64,000 nt of DNA, from the NCBI GenBank assembly GCA_023079485.1, contig CM041092.1:3743127-3807126 (forward strand), written 5' to 3'. This DNA comes from Archilochus colubris. Its lineage: Eukaryota; Chordata; Aves; Apodiformes; Trochilidae. Made by a program: the position numbers and the translations under genes. Below, one piece after another: positions 26,881 to 38,550 of this stretch (position 1 is the stretch's first letter; each line of letters opens with the position of its first letter). A model generated the notes under the pieces. That model was not told the DNA's origin, searched no databases, and saw nothing but the letters and a program-made list of their open reading frames with translations.

Positions 26881-27309
26881 ATCATAGAATCATAGAATTA
26901 GCCGGGTTGGAAGGGACCTCAAAGATCATCTAGTCCAACCCTTGACCCACCGGAGCAGTTGCTAGACCATGGCACTGAGTGCCACATCCAGTCTTTTTTT
27001 AAATGTCTCCAGGGACGGAGAATCTACCACCTCCCCGGGCAGTCCATTCCATAGCCTAATCACCCTCTCCGTGAAGAAATTCTTTCTAATATCTAACCTA
27101 AACCTCCCCTGGCACAACTTAAGACTGTGTCCTCTTGTCTTGTTGAAGGTCGTCTGTGAAAAGAGTCCAGTTCCCACCTCGCTACAGCCTCCTTTCAGGT
27201 AGTTGTAGACAGCAATGAGGTCTCCCCTGAGCCTCCTCTTCTTCAGGCTGAACAGCCCCAGCTCTCTCAGCCTCTCCTCATAGGGCCTGTGCCTATGCAA
27301 AGGACACAT
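26881..27309 (-). mobile_element. CR1 LINE 3' fragment, minus orientation, with ORF2 C-terminal remnant
   Basis: Read on the minus strand, the element ends in two copies of the CR1 tail octamer (plus-strand atcatagaatcatagaatt at 26881). It carries an uninterrupted 115-codon frame (26962-27309) whose translation is the C-terminal end of the CR1 endonuclease/reverse-transcriptase polyprotein: a [13 protein letters not shown] block, then [18 protein letters not shown], then [20 protein letters not shown] and a final DVALSAMV. That intact frame suggests a fairly recent insertion. The element is 5'-truncated and lacks the catalytic domains, so it cannot move by itself. It lies about 2 kb left of the CpG island. 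Confidence 0.96.
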
Positions 27310-28227
27310 TTCTACAATGCAGAAAACTCTTCATATGTGACTGAAAAAGCTGATATGTTAAACAAAAGCTACCTATTTTCTCTTACAATGTGAAGATTTC
27401 TAGCTATTAGCAACTTGTTAGCACTCAAGCCTATGACCTGCACCTGAGAAGTCAGATACACACCCAAAGCTCTTAGGACATTTAAACCTAGAGCTTTGTA
27501 GGGCTTGATGTGGTTAGGAGTGGCAAAGTGTTTCATTAGGTGAAGAACCTTGGAGTATACTCTGTGCTGCTTTAAGCCAAGGAACTATGCTCACGGTGCA
27601 GACTTTGCCTCTAGCATTCTTCTTTCTGGGAAAAAGGCAAAAAAAGAAAAACCTTTAGAGAGTGAAGAGTGGGTGCAGGACAGATAGAGTGATTTGCCAT
27701 GAAAAAAGTTGGGAGGGCCCCATTAGAGGCAAAGTTATTAGGCCAAGCAAACAGTTAATCCCTGTCACGCAGAGGTAACAGAGTTGACAGCCTTGAATTC
27801 TAAATTAAAGGCACTTTCTGAGCTCCAGAGAAGTGACTCTTTTTTGCAGCTTCCTCAGTACCATCCGTCTACCATAATGCTGTGGTCTTTTTCTTTCTTT
27901 AAATTCTGGGCTCAAACTAATTACTGGCAGGAAGTGCCTATTTTTATGCCATTAGTATGCAAATGAGTGAGAAGTAGAAAAATATTCTAAAGGAACTGTT
28001 ACAATATCTGTCCACAGATTACTGGCCAATTAGAACATGGGATTAGGGCTGCAGGACCCCAAAAGGGTATGGCCAAAGTCTTTCTGCTTGGGTGCCTCAA
28101 GTGTAGTTTCAATGGGAACTGTATATACATGGTCCTTTTCCTCAAAAAAAAAGGGAAAAAAAAAAAGAGTTCAAGCCTAAATTGCCTGCTTACAAATGAG
28201 CACTTCTACGCTTCAAAAATGAATGCC
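27310..28227. other. Non-coding stretch, nothing recognised
   Basis: Only short open frames without domains. A small A-rich tract (28145-28167) is the only low-complexity feature. Confidence 0.45.
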
Positions 28228-28320
28228 TCCACTTCCTTGCCTCAATTTTTTTATCCATAAATTGGGGATAAAACATCCTGTTTGTCTGCGTTCCAGCACA
28301 CGCTGGGGGTGAATTATTCA
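28228..28320 (+). mobile_element. MIR-like SINE remnant, plus orientation
   Basis: The segment has the typical MIR 3' order: a cttgcctcaatttttttatcc block near 28236, then AAATTGGGGATAA at 28259-28271, followed by a degraded stretch and GGTGAATTATT at 28308-28318 where the consensus has a GTGAGGATTA block. It is short and diverged, so a chance or L2-tail match cannot be excluded. Confidence 0.5.
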
Positions 28321-29244
28321 GCTGGACTGAGGGTCTCCTCATCTCTCCCCTTTCTGACAACAACTGAAAGACAGAAATCTTGTATTCATAAAATTATTGC
28401 AATGTGAGTGGTAAATACTAAAAAACTTCCAGGTTTTAATTCCAGTTAAAAAAGAAATCAGAACAGGAAGGACTTTCTGCCTTGTGACATTCTGGCTTTT
28501 CCATTGCTTGATAGTATGAGGCATTCACAGGGGCAGGAGGCTGGAAAAGTATTGGAAAACAGCTTTGCTAATCTTCTTGAACTTTGAAAATTGTGAAACA
28601 AAATGCTGCATTATCCTAAGGGTATTTCTCATGCAAATCAGCCTTCTCCTCAACTCTTTCATAATCACTGATTAGCCAGGGTAGGAAAAAATACATAATT
28701 CCTCAGGTTACTGTTCTTGATGCTTCTCACAGCTGTACTCATTTTACTTTACCACTCCATTAGATATTACTCATCTTCACTTTGCACTAAAAAAAAATAA
28801 ATAAAATTACATACCAAAGATAACACTACACTAAGCTGAGTCAGTGTGACAAACATGTCTCCTCTGAAAAGTTTTCCTGGAAAAGTTTGTCACCCTGGCC
28901 AAAGCAGAGGGCTGAAAAACCAGGCAGTGATGGCAACACCTGCCCTGAGTTATACCACCTGAAAAGGTTTGGTTTATCAGGGAAAAAAACCACACACCTC
29001 CCACTCATGTACCACTGATAGCAGCTCTATTTTCTCTCATTTCGTCTGCTCCTCTGAGAAGGACACCTTTCTATTTAGTTATTTATTTTTGGAGCCCACC
29101 TGGTGCACAGTTCCTTGTTATTTATTCCCCCCCATCACCGCTCCCCAAACTCTTTCTAGCGGCTTCCTGGATTGCTTTGCAGCCCCAGCAGCAAACAGTT
29201 CTGTTGCTTTTTTCACCCCTCCTTTCTCTTCCCTTCGGTTTCCT
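28321..29244. other. Non-coding flank left of the CpG island
   Basis: AT-rich up to about 29150 and then rising quickly in GC. A long plus-strand frame starting at 28969 continues into the island but reads as low-complexity Pro, Gly and Arg once inside it, so I do not accept it as a gene. Confidence 0.45.
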
Positions 29245-29615
29245 CCTTACTCCGCGGCCCAGCAGCCGGGCCCGGCCGGCGGCCGAGCTTCCCTCAGGCC
29301 CAGCGGAGAGGCCTCTCCTGGGGTACCGGGGTTCTTCCCCCACCTCAGGCGCTGCCCAAGCGGCGCCGGGCAAACCGGGACCCCTCGCCCCATGGGTTTG
29401 GTGGTTCCGACGGGCGGCGCCGGGCCCGGGGGGGCGAGCGAGCGAGCTGTCGGTCGGCGGCGGGGCCCGTCCCTGGGCCGCGGGCGGAGGAAGGAGGGGG
29501 CCCGGCTGGCGGCTGGGGGAGGTTGGCTCTGCTGCGCGCCGAGGGGAGGGAGGGGCGGGCCGGGACGCCGGCGCGTCGGTGCCGACGGTCTCCAGGCGGG
29601 AGTGAGGAGGAGGAG

Positions 29616-29648
29616 GAGGAGGTGAGCTCCCTCTGGGTGGGGTAAGGA
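29616..29648 (+). other. Candidate splice donor sites, plus strand
   Basis: A purine-rich GAGGAG run is followed by GTGAGC, giving an AG|GTGAGC donor with the intron starting at 29622. A second site, GG|GTAAGG, starts at 29642. Both match the donor consensus well. Either could end a 5' untranslated first exon and open the long intron inferred to the right. Donor-like hexamers are common by chance, so use of either site needs transcript data. Confidence 0.4.
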
Positions 29649-29962
29649 GCGGGGCCGCCCGAGCCAGCCAGGAGGGAGGGAAGGGGTCAGCGCTGAGCGG
29701 CGGGGCGGGCGCTCGGGCGAGGAGGGACGGGGATAAGGGCCGGGGGTGACCGGAGCTCTGCAGGCAGGAGGAGAGAAGAGGAGGGAGGGGGGAAGGGAGG
29801 AGGACCCGGCCCGGGGAGCCCCGCTCGGTGCGGGAGGGAGCCGAGGGGAGCCGGGCTCGGCGCCGCCGGACGCGGGTTTGCGCGCTCCGCCTGACGCCGC
29901 TCCCCGGCACCTGCGGCGCGGAGGCGCTGACGGGGAGGGCCGGAGCCCCGGCTCCCCCCACT

Positions 29963-30016
29963 AAGATGGCTCCGCGGCCTTGGCGGAGGCCTCTGGGGAG
30001 GCTGGAGGGGAGGTGA
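29963..30016 (+). promoter_or_regulatory. YY1-type AAGATGGC element overlapping a good-context ATG and 16-codon frame
   Basis: AAGATGGC at 29963-29970 matches the core of the YY1 element that sits just downstream of transcription start sites in many island promoters. It contains an ATG at 29966 with A at -3 and G at +4, so initiation context is strong. The frame reads MAPRPWRRPLGRLEGR and stops at 30014-30016. It could be an upstream ORF. Alternatively a weaker donor AG|GTGACC at 30013 could remove the stop and make this the first coding exon. I recognise no protein with this N-terminus. Confidence 0.4.
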
Positions 30017-30139
30017 CCGGCGGGAAGGGGCCATTCGCGGAGGCAGCAGGCATGGGCTGCCGCTTCGCCTCCTCGGCAGCCCGAACGTGGCTTGCCCGCG
30101 CTTCAGCCCCCGCAGAGCCGCTGCTGGGGCCAGGCAGGG

Positions 30140-30161
30140 CCTTACCGGGCCCCTCCGGCAT
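30140..30161 (-). other. Candidate minus-strand start codon and splice donor
   Basis: On the minus strand an ATG at 30161-30159 with A at -3 begins a frame reading MPEGP. It meets a donor CG|GTAAGG whose intron would begin at 30145 going left. If real, a gene would leave the island leftward through the 1-29 kb region. Support is limited to the motif match and to a weak C>G, A>T bias in the far-left sample lines. Confidence 0.2.
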
Positions 30162-30285
30162 CTTTCCCCGGTGTCCTCCTCCGGGGACGCGGAGCTGCAG
30201 GGCCCGTGTAGGGCAGAACGGCCGGGCCCGGCTCGGGGCAGGTGGCTGCCCTGCCAGGCCTTAGACACCCTCCGTGGCTCCCTCA

Positions 30286-33200
30286 GTCCTTCAAGCATTT
30301 AAAATCCGTCCTGGGGTAGTGAGGAGAGTTTGTTTTCTAGAGGCAGTCTTCATTTATTTGTTTGTTTTCCCCTCAAACACAGGCTGTGCGGGGCAGGGAC
30401 GGCTTTTTTGCGAGTGGTTACGAAGTGAGCTGTAAAACACGAGCCCGGTTTCATTCCAAATGGCACTAATTGTGGAATTAAAGCCTTAATGTGGAGAAAA
30501 GAGTTCTGCTGGTGGGACCGTCAGGAAAACTTGAAACCTGTTTGGTGGCTTAATGTCATGCTGTAGAAAACAAGGAGAACAAAAACCCGAAAAAAAAAAA
30601 TACTTGAGCTTGCAAACCACCTAGAGGTTAGGTGTCATTATTATTATTATTATTACAAGCTTAAAAATGCCAAGTGGTGGAACACTTGGTAGCAGAGGAG
30701 CTGCTTCAGTGTACACTATGCGAAGGGATCCCAACTTTGGGAAAGTATCTGGGATGAATGAGACTTGGCAGGTCTGCACAGATCTTTTAACACATGGCTG
30801 TGTGATGATTGGAGTAGCAGACTGGAGGAAAGGAGCTGTTGGAGGTGCAAATGCATGCACTTTTTTTGAGAAGCAGGGGAAAGAGTTTGAAGCTTACTTT
30901 ATGGTAGGATTTTCTGGTTGACAAGAAGTGGGTGTGCATTACCAGGATTCAGAGTTTAGCCCAACAGTCAGGTAAAGATAAGTAGCAGATTGTAGCGTGG
31001 CTTAAAATGATGGTTTGGCAAATTAAATAGAGCTGTTTTATTGGACTCTATTAACCTGGTTAACCTTAAATCTTAAGCATGACAGGGTGTTCATGTAAAA
31101 AGCCTCCATACAAAGTACAGTATTGAATTTTAATTGGAGCTTTCATGACCTAATGTAGAGTGGTATTCTTGCTTCATTATTTTTTTCCCTCTTGGAAGTC
31201 CAGGTGTAGTAAAATACATTGGTGGAATGCTTTCTGACATAAGTCTGAGTGCTATTAATCCAGATTGCATACATCAGTTAAGGACAGGGTGTTTATAAAT
31301 ACAGTGCTCTTTTTTTTTATAAGCCTACTGTGTTTAAAAAGGTGAGGATCATTCTCATTAGTGTGAAATACCATTTTGACAAAGTTCCTGAATGGTTTCC
31401 CAGTCTCATCATTTGCTGGCTGTTGAAGCAGGCGTGGTAAAACCTGGAAAGTGAACCTACTGCCCAGGTCAAGGTGTTGGTGCTTTACAAACATGATACA
31501 AAATTCTTTCCTTTGATAAATAAAGAATTTTGAGTTCTGATGCTGTGCTATTGTCAGAACTGCTGCTTGGAGTAGGACAGTAAGGTCCTGTGAAGGCAAG
31601 AACAGCACTTGGTGGTCTTGTCTCACAATTTAGCCTGAATGAGGGAAAGTGTTTGGCACACGTACCACTAACATGATTCCAGCAAACATCTTCTGAATTT
31701 CAGTCTTTTAGGAATTGCCATGGGTTAAACACCTGTGACTTCACCATTGTGGATCTCCCTGCTGCCTTACAGTCAGTACTGAGTCCAACTGGTACTGTTG
31801 AGAAAGTCATGCCTGTAGCTTGCAAAGTGCCTGCTTTACAGCTGAAACGTGTCATTGGTGCTGCTAAGTCACTTAGATGGTAATGTGAAAGTTATACAAC
31901 TTCCTAAATGTTGTTTTAAAACTAAAATATAGACATATTTTAAAGACCTGTTTGGCTGGAGGCCCATTTTAGAGTGGCCGGTGAAAGTAATAAACTATCC
32001 TCACACATTTCTGCTCAATAAAATTTGAGAGTATGAAAACAAAAAAGTTCCTAGTTTAGCTTTTTATAAAATGTTTTCTCTACCCTACAACTGCAGTATT
32101 TGCTCTTGCCCAGAGCTCCAAGAAGAGGCTTTTGAAACTTTTAGGCCTCTGACCCAATCAACACTATGGATATCTGCTATTTTCTGTTCTTGATGAACAT
32201 TCATTAAAATTTCTAGGTAGTTATTTTTACTAAAAGGGAAAAAAGATTTATATACTGCATTGTTTGGCTGTGAAAGGTCAGAATATGTTTGTTCAGTGCA
32301 GAACTATATAGTTCTGGTTGGGAGAGCCATTGAGATAAGACACTTCTGCAGCAGTTGATGAGCAGATACTTAATGCTGAATATTCTTTTGTATCTGCTTT
32401 TAGAGTTGCAAAGAGGAAGTCTTGTCCAAAGACTTGAGGTCTTAAATAACTTGGTTAAAGAGTTGCTATTTCTGCATAAATTGGAGCCTAAACACTGTGC
32501 TCAGAAGCAGCACATGTAACATATGAAGCTACCTCCTGTATGGACAGAATTGTGTTCTTGTGTAAGGAAATACACAGAGAAAATACCAAGGTTACATTTA
32601 CACTGCTGCTGTTTAAAATAATGGGACTTTAATGTTAACTGCTGTATTTTAGGGTTTCTGTGTACTACTCCTTGAGATGCAAGCCACTGTATTACCAAGG
32701 TGGATGTGTTGCTAACTTTAACAGAGCATCTCATTGCCTGGGACTTGGTGCATAACTTAGAAATATTGCTAATTTAAAAACATGAGAAGTTGGGGAAGAA
32801 ACTAAATATATATATATGCAAGGTTGTTAGGAACACACGCAGCAGACATTTTAGAAATACCTTGGCTGTTAGGAGATTTTTTTTTCTGTTTCTTTGTGAG
32901 AAACGTTCTCTAGCAAGTTTGTAATGCAGGAAAATCACCTTAATCTTTGTTGGCAGAATTGTTAACGAGGGGCTCCAGAGAACCTGCCTTCCCCCTGCCT
33001 CCAGCCATCTGTGAGTGGTGCAGTTAGCAGCGGTGAAGTGGTGCCTTAGTGCTGTAAGGACACATAACTCCAGTGTGAATTTCACTTCTGAACAGATACA
33101 TATCAAAGTATGTCTTAAATGTACACCTTAGCTAGCCATATTGCTGCACTTCAGATGTGAAAGTAAAAATAAACGTGTGAAGCACCAGGCACAGAAATGA

Positions 33201-36200
33201 AATTTAAATCTGAAAACCAGCTCTCCAAACAGCCTATTATCCTAAATCCTGGACCCCAGATATATGTATATATGGGAGCATATATATGTTTTATTTTTGA
33301 TCCACAGTATTTCCTGTAGGCAAGAAATCAAAGATCTTTTCAAGTTATAAAGGACAAGTAGGGAAGCCAGTATTTCAGATTGGGAGTATTTTGGGTATGA
33401 GTAGCTCTTTGATGTCCAAATGAGAGCTGAAGGAATGTCTAAAATTAACAATGAAATAAGTAAAATTAATGATGAAATGCAGAACTTGGAGGAAAGAAGG
33501 CAAGGGCCAGGTGTGAAGTGTGGTTTTTTTCCCTCTGAATTTTTAGAGCAGAGATACAGAAAGAACAGAAACACTTGAGATGCATAAATCCCAAAGTAAG
33601 TGCTGTATAAGCAACTTTACTTTAGATATTTCCATGTGTGTAGATCTACATATAATCAAACATATGTGTGAAATTTAATACATATGTGATTAGCAGAAGT
33701 TTTCTTGTTGCTGCTACAGCTGAAAGTGGATTTAGTATCATCCTCATACCTTTATTTCGCTGAATTGTTATAAAAGTTGTTAAAAAGTCATTGTTAGGTT
33801 CAAAAGGAAAGAGGAGTTTAATCAGTTTTGTGTCTGAAAGCATCTTAACAAGTTGTCTGTACAACAGTGCAACCAGTGTGGCTTTACATGATGTTTTCCA
33901 GTTTTATTCCAGGATTGTATTGGGAAATTCTGATGCCTTGTTTGTGCAACAGTTGTCTGTGTAAATGATGCTCAGTGGCAGGATATTGCCATATAGACTG
34001 TGGGCATCTTTTCCTCTTAGAAGTGTGACAGTAGTCCTTAAAAAGGTTACTTTGGCCATGCCTCTGACTATAGGAATCTCGTGGTAATCATGGGCTCAAT
34101 GAATGAGACCCTCCAGAATGCAAGATTTCTTTCATAGATCTTACTAGAATCTGTCATTGAGGAAGAAGGGCCCTGCACCCCTTCAGTTCATGCCTAAGCA
34201 GTTGGGGACAGATTAATTATGATGCCAATTTTTATTTCTTCTCTGTCATGGATGGTGTACTGAGCTGATATTCCATGATGGGCATTACTTACCCTGCTAG
34301 AACTCGGTGGTCAAGTGTGTTGGAATAAAGGATGAAGACCTCTCTGTAATTTTTTTTTTTTTTAAATCTGAAAAGACAGAGAAGCTTCTTCAGAGAACTG
34401 AGATTTGTGTTGTGTCCTCCTAAAGCCTAATGAAACAGATGTAGTAGAACTGCTGTAAAGCCAATATGTAGATGAACTTCCAGAATATCACAAGCCTTGT
34501 TGCATACATGTAAGAGTAAATATTTGGGAATGCTGAGAACCCGGAATGGAGTTTTTAGCTAAAGCAATGATGGTATGTGACTGTAGAGGCAGAATATTTG
34601 GGAGAAAGAACGGTGGAAATAGCTGCATCTCTAGGACTTAGAAAAATTCCCTTTTCTATTCTTTCCAGGCAGATCGGTTTGGATGAAAAAAAAAAACAAA
34701 AAAGCCTTGGAATTGTGAATTAATGACATTGTTCTGGATTATCTGACCATGTAAATCTTGCTTCTGTTCTCCGAGTGGTTTATTTACTGAGTGACATAAT
34801 TTAAAGATGAACATCTTTTAATTGAAGCACAGATCCTCATTTCATCTGATGCTTGGCATCATCTTTCTGCTTTGATGTTTACTTTATGTACAAATGTTCC
34901 ACAAACCAAAAATTCAACAGGTAGTTGGACATATTGCATCTTTTTATATTCTTGCCTCCTCCTCCCCTCCCAAGGATTACACAGGGGATGTGCTGTATCG
35001 TAACACTGCAGAATAAGTAATCCTGCAGTATTTGGTCAACTTCTGCGTTTCTTGATTTCCCAGTCAAAACTTTTGATTTTCATCTTTTCTGTCTATTGGA
35101 TTGCAGGCTAATAGAGTAAATTTCTGGGTATGTTTTGTGCTGATCTAACTTTAAGAAAGCTTTAATAAGAAATAAGCTTTGTTATCATTAACTTGGTTTT
35201 CTTTTTGATTGTAATTTAAATGTAAAGGCAGGATTTTCGGAAATGACTTTAGGGTGGTGCTGGACTAATTAGTAATTATTTCTGGCAAGGCATAAAAAAA
35301 TTGGTTGCTCTTGTGCCTAAGACTAATAGCATGCTTTGTATTTAATATGTAGGTCTTTTGTAAAGCAAATGATTGTACTAATAAATGCAAAATAGACATG
35401 TTTTAAGTTCCTATAGTATTTGGCATGCTGAGTCAGGGAGTCATTTAGGTTTTGCATTGATAGTTAAGTTTCCTAAGGTAGGCTGTCTCTCCCTGGAAAA
35501 ATGTGTATTTATATATAACCTTTAAAAAAATACCATTCTTTTAAAGGCATGGTAGTAGCTGAGCTGGAACTTGCAGTAGCAATTTTGGAATTGCATATGG
35601 CTTTTCTACTAGACTTTATTCAAGGATTAAATACAAAACAGTACAGTGCTTTATAGAAGTATTAATAACTATTACAAGTTTTTGCAAAGAGTTTTAGGAT
35701 TTTCTGTGTGGTATGTTCACCACTGAACACATTCATTGAGCTGAATTGCTGGTAATTGGTATTTCACCCAGAAGTGACTCAGGTGACTTAGGAATTCCAC
35801 CACCTTCAGCATCCCTGTGCATGTGGAATGTCTTCCCTAATCAGGCTTAAGAGGGGGGGGGTGTTCAGCACAGTAATGATTGAAACCCTACCTTTTAAAA
35901 ATAAGCCAGCAGGGGCATGTGACATGAATGCTCCTCTCTGTCTTTGCCCTCTTGTTGTCAGACCTCAGCTTATCCTGCTCTGAGCCATCCTTCATGACCA
36001 GAGGACACTGCTGGAGCAGAAAGCCACTTTGTGTGTTCTTCTTGTGGAATCTGTTTCATGATTAAACTTGTGTAAGTCACAACCCCCAACATGCAACTGC
36101 AGTTTCATGGTAGCTGTGACATTATTTTACTCCTCATGCTGTGAATTTCATTCGATAGTAAAATGAATATGATATTGGCATCTTAAGTTGGTTGTCAGTG

Positions 36201-36909
36201 GAGAATAGGGAAGCTACACTTTGAGCATCTGTATGCAATCTTAGCGACAAGTAGGACCCTCTGGAAAGCTGTTACTGTTGGGGCAGAACTAATCATTCCA
36301 TGTGAAATTATATAAGGAGAATTAGCTCTGACTCTACCTCATTTCCTTTCATACCGCTGTGAAAATACGCACAGACACATCAAACCTTCCCCCCCTTATT
36401 TCTCTTAACTACTTTATTAAATACTCCATTTTATTAAGGCTTATTTATTGTAGGTGCTAGAAACAAAAATACCTGTGTTCCTAGGTACTAATGGGATGTT
36501 TGTTTTTTCCCAATTGGACACTTTTGTTTTCCTTCTCGGGACTGGATTCCTGGGCTTGGTTGCCATTGCTTTCTCTGTACTTTGACTTTATTTCCCTGGT
36601 GGACCATTCAGAGTACTTCATATTTAAGGTAGCATGCTTGATGTGATAGAAAATTGTCAATCACAGGCTGCCTTGGCTATTTAGAAAAAAAGAGTTGTCA
36701 AAAGCCTGCTTGGAGCTCTAAGGAGCAGTCAAGTCACCTGCTGATTTGCCTGGCAGGAGCCTAAACTCATACAGCCTTTAGGTTTAGAAAAGAAAATGCA
36801 GCTCTCTGGAGGTCATCCACTTTGTGCTAAGGCCTTGTACTGTATGTGTGAGCATCTAGCATTCATTGTAAAGCCAGACTTATATGTATAGATGGTTTCT
36901 GACATGTTC
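30286..36909 (+). other. Likely intron sequence right of the island
   Basis: No coding exon is recognised. A short (ATT)n microsatellite lies at 30636-30655 and T14 at 34350-34363. Near 33259-33287 an imperfect inverted repeat of ATATATG type is present. In 22 hand-counted lines from 31.5 to 63 kb, G exceeds C (294 to 224) and T exceeds A (421 to 381). This is the expected signature of a plus-strand transcribed unit, so this stretch is probably intronic. Confidence 0.45.
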
Positions 36910-37500
36910 ATCTTACCAGGTCTTAAAACCAATCGGGGAAGATCTGTGTAACCCTTCCATAACCTAATCCGTTGTTTAACTATCCCTAGAGGTAGCATAT
37001 TTTTCCTAATACTATTCTAGTTTTTTTTTCCTAACCCGTTAAGCTTCTTGTCTTTTTTTCCCTGCTGTGGATATTGCAGTAGTGGGACGTGAACATCATT
37101 TTTGTAACTGCTGTTAACTTATTTTGAAGCCTGTGCCCTCTTTCTCTGCTCATCTTTTTTTCTGTACTCAGCAAGCCTGTTTCCCTTTAATTTTCCTGAT
37201 TGCTGCTTCTGAGCTTTTTGCAGTTTTCTGCATCTGTGTTCCCAGACCTGAACATAATGTACAAACTTAGTATCAGTGAGGAATAGAATAAATCTCACCA
37301 TCTTTTGCATATGATGCTCCTGCAGATAGAAATTTGAATTAATTTTTCAATTTTTGCATTCAATTCAATGTTCACTTAGTCCTGTGTTTTTCAGTTCTAA
37401 CTCAACACTTGCTTCCCTTCCCACCTAACTACAACATTTTGCAACTTGTTCATCATCCAGGTAATAAAACATTAGATAATCCTGCACTGAAAATGCTGTC
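36910..37500 (-). mobile_element. Heavily decayed CR1-like LINE fragment, minus orientation
   Basis: Several blocks line up in order with the complement of CR1 ORF2: an aacccttccataacctaatcc block at 36951, a tttttcctaatactattct block near 37001, gcagttttctgcatctgtgttcccag at about 37220, then gaacataatgtacaa and an agtatcagtgagga block near 37271, and a cttgttcatcatccagg block at 37444. These blocks correspond to phrases seen in old CR1 copies of birds and turtles. Spacing is disturbed and identity is low, so the boundaries are rough. It is far older than the 26.9 and 49.2 kb copies. A profile search would be needed to confirm it. Confidence 0.45.
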
Positions 37501-38490
37501 TGCTTTATGATGTGAAGGCTGAGAGAAGGAAGCTTACTACAAAGTCCTGCAAACCTGTTCCATGATGCAGACCTGACCTTTGGAGATGGAGTTGCAGAAT
37601 ATCTGGGTTGTGCTCTGCCCCTTCACTGTCTTTGAGGCCCCTTTGCTGGTCTTGGTTTTGTCTGTCTTGTACTGTGAAGCCTGAACTGGGCAAATTCAGT
37701 TGGACATCTTCTTGCTATAGGTGTTTAGGGAGGGAATCTTGAGTGAGTTTAAAAAACCCAAGCAAAAGTGGAGAATGTTTACATGGATGTGCACACCTGG
37801 GGTGGTGGTGGTTCAGTTTCTTGGAGTGATGTGTAGAAATCACCTGGAATTAATTGGTTTAATATGCATGTGCATGCTGCTGTGTCTGAGGACCTTGAGA
37901 TACATCCATACATGAGTGGTCATTCTTCATGGCTGCTAGATCAACACTTGAAATATTTGATCAAACATTTCAATATTTGAATTGTTATTTTGGAATCATG
38001 TAGATGAGGAAGGATGGAAAGAAAAGGAAGAAAGGGCATCTCTACTTCAAAACCTTTTCTTTTATGCCATTTACTTGGATCATAACCTGCAGGTGGTTTA
38101 TGTTAATGTTTTAGTATACCTAATGAGATCAGAAACATCTTACCCTCTGCACTGGTGTTTCCAAAAACCCTGACTGAGATGCTGCTATGGAGTCAGAAAG
38201 TAGCAAGGACCAGGGCTTCCAGTTCAGGCAGATGTGACGGCAACATCTGTGCCCAGGAAAGATGCAGTCTCATCTGCCTTCAAGATTTATGGGACTCCAG
38301 TAGCAGAAGTGGTGCAGATAAGGCATGTCCTATGAGGTTTTGAAATCTTTCTGCTTAGACTGTAAAGCTTTACCTTACGAGACCTACTGGAAGTACATCT
38401 CCTATAATGCAGTCAAACCGGTATAATTATTATTAAATACTTTTTCCCAGACTCTTCAGTGGTAACTCTTCTCATATAACCAATAATATT
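37501..38490. other. Non-coding stretch, nothing recognised
   Basis: Short unsupported open frames on both strands. It lies between the decayed CR1 and the short CR1 tail. Confidence 0.45.
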
Positions 38491-38550
38491 AGAAGGGTTG
38501 AACCAGTTGATCCCTGAATTCCCTTCCAAACTGACATTCTCTGATTATCT
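38491..38550 (+). mobile_element. Short CR1 3' tail fragment, plus orientation
   Basis: The 60 bases read as a diverged CR1 terminus: agaagggttgaaccagttga, then cccttccaaactgacattct, then ctgattatct where intact copies have a tctatgattctatg type tail. Order and spacing agree with the last 60 bases of CR1. Nothing to the left looks like the rest of the element, so this is either a very short insertion or a copy whose 5' part has decayed. Confidence 0.6.

Larger units (their letters stand above)
29245..30285. promoter_or_regulatory. CpG island, likely gene promoter and first exon(s)
   Basis: This kilobase stands out sharply from flanks of about 40% GC. The line at 29401 is 50 of 60 G+C with 12 CpG dinucleotides, showing no CpG depletion. 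GC-box cores (GGGGCGGG type) lie at 29552-29559 and 29702-29709, with GGGCGG at 29412-29417. There is no TATA box that I can see, which is usual for island promoters with spread-out start sites. The region probably contains the transcription start and an untranslated or short coding first exon of a gene reading to the right, because base-composition skew on the right fits plus-strand transcription. Donor-like sites on both strands leave a bidirectional promoter possible. Long open frames on both strands here (up to 279 codons) are Pro, Arg, Gly and Ala-rich products of high GC and are not taken as proteins. I cannot identify the gene. Confidence 0.9.

Noticed and set aside
28969..29625. 218-codon plus-strand open frame entering the CpG island
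   Set aside because: The first half is AT-rich sequence without a domain and the second half is GC-driven Gly/Arg/Pro text. The frame ends shortly after a donor-like site but has no recognisable protein.
29122..29961. 279-codon minus-strand open frame in the CpG island
   Set aside because: Its composition (Pro, Ser, Ala, Arg runs) is what any frame in 80% GC DNA gives, other frames on both strands are also open, and no domain is visible.
29687..30298. 203-codon minus-strand open frame in the CpG island
   Set aside because: Pro/Arg/Ser-rich low-complexity translation caused by GC content; no family similarity.
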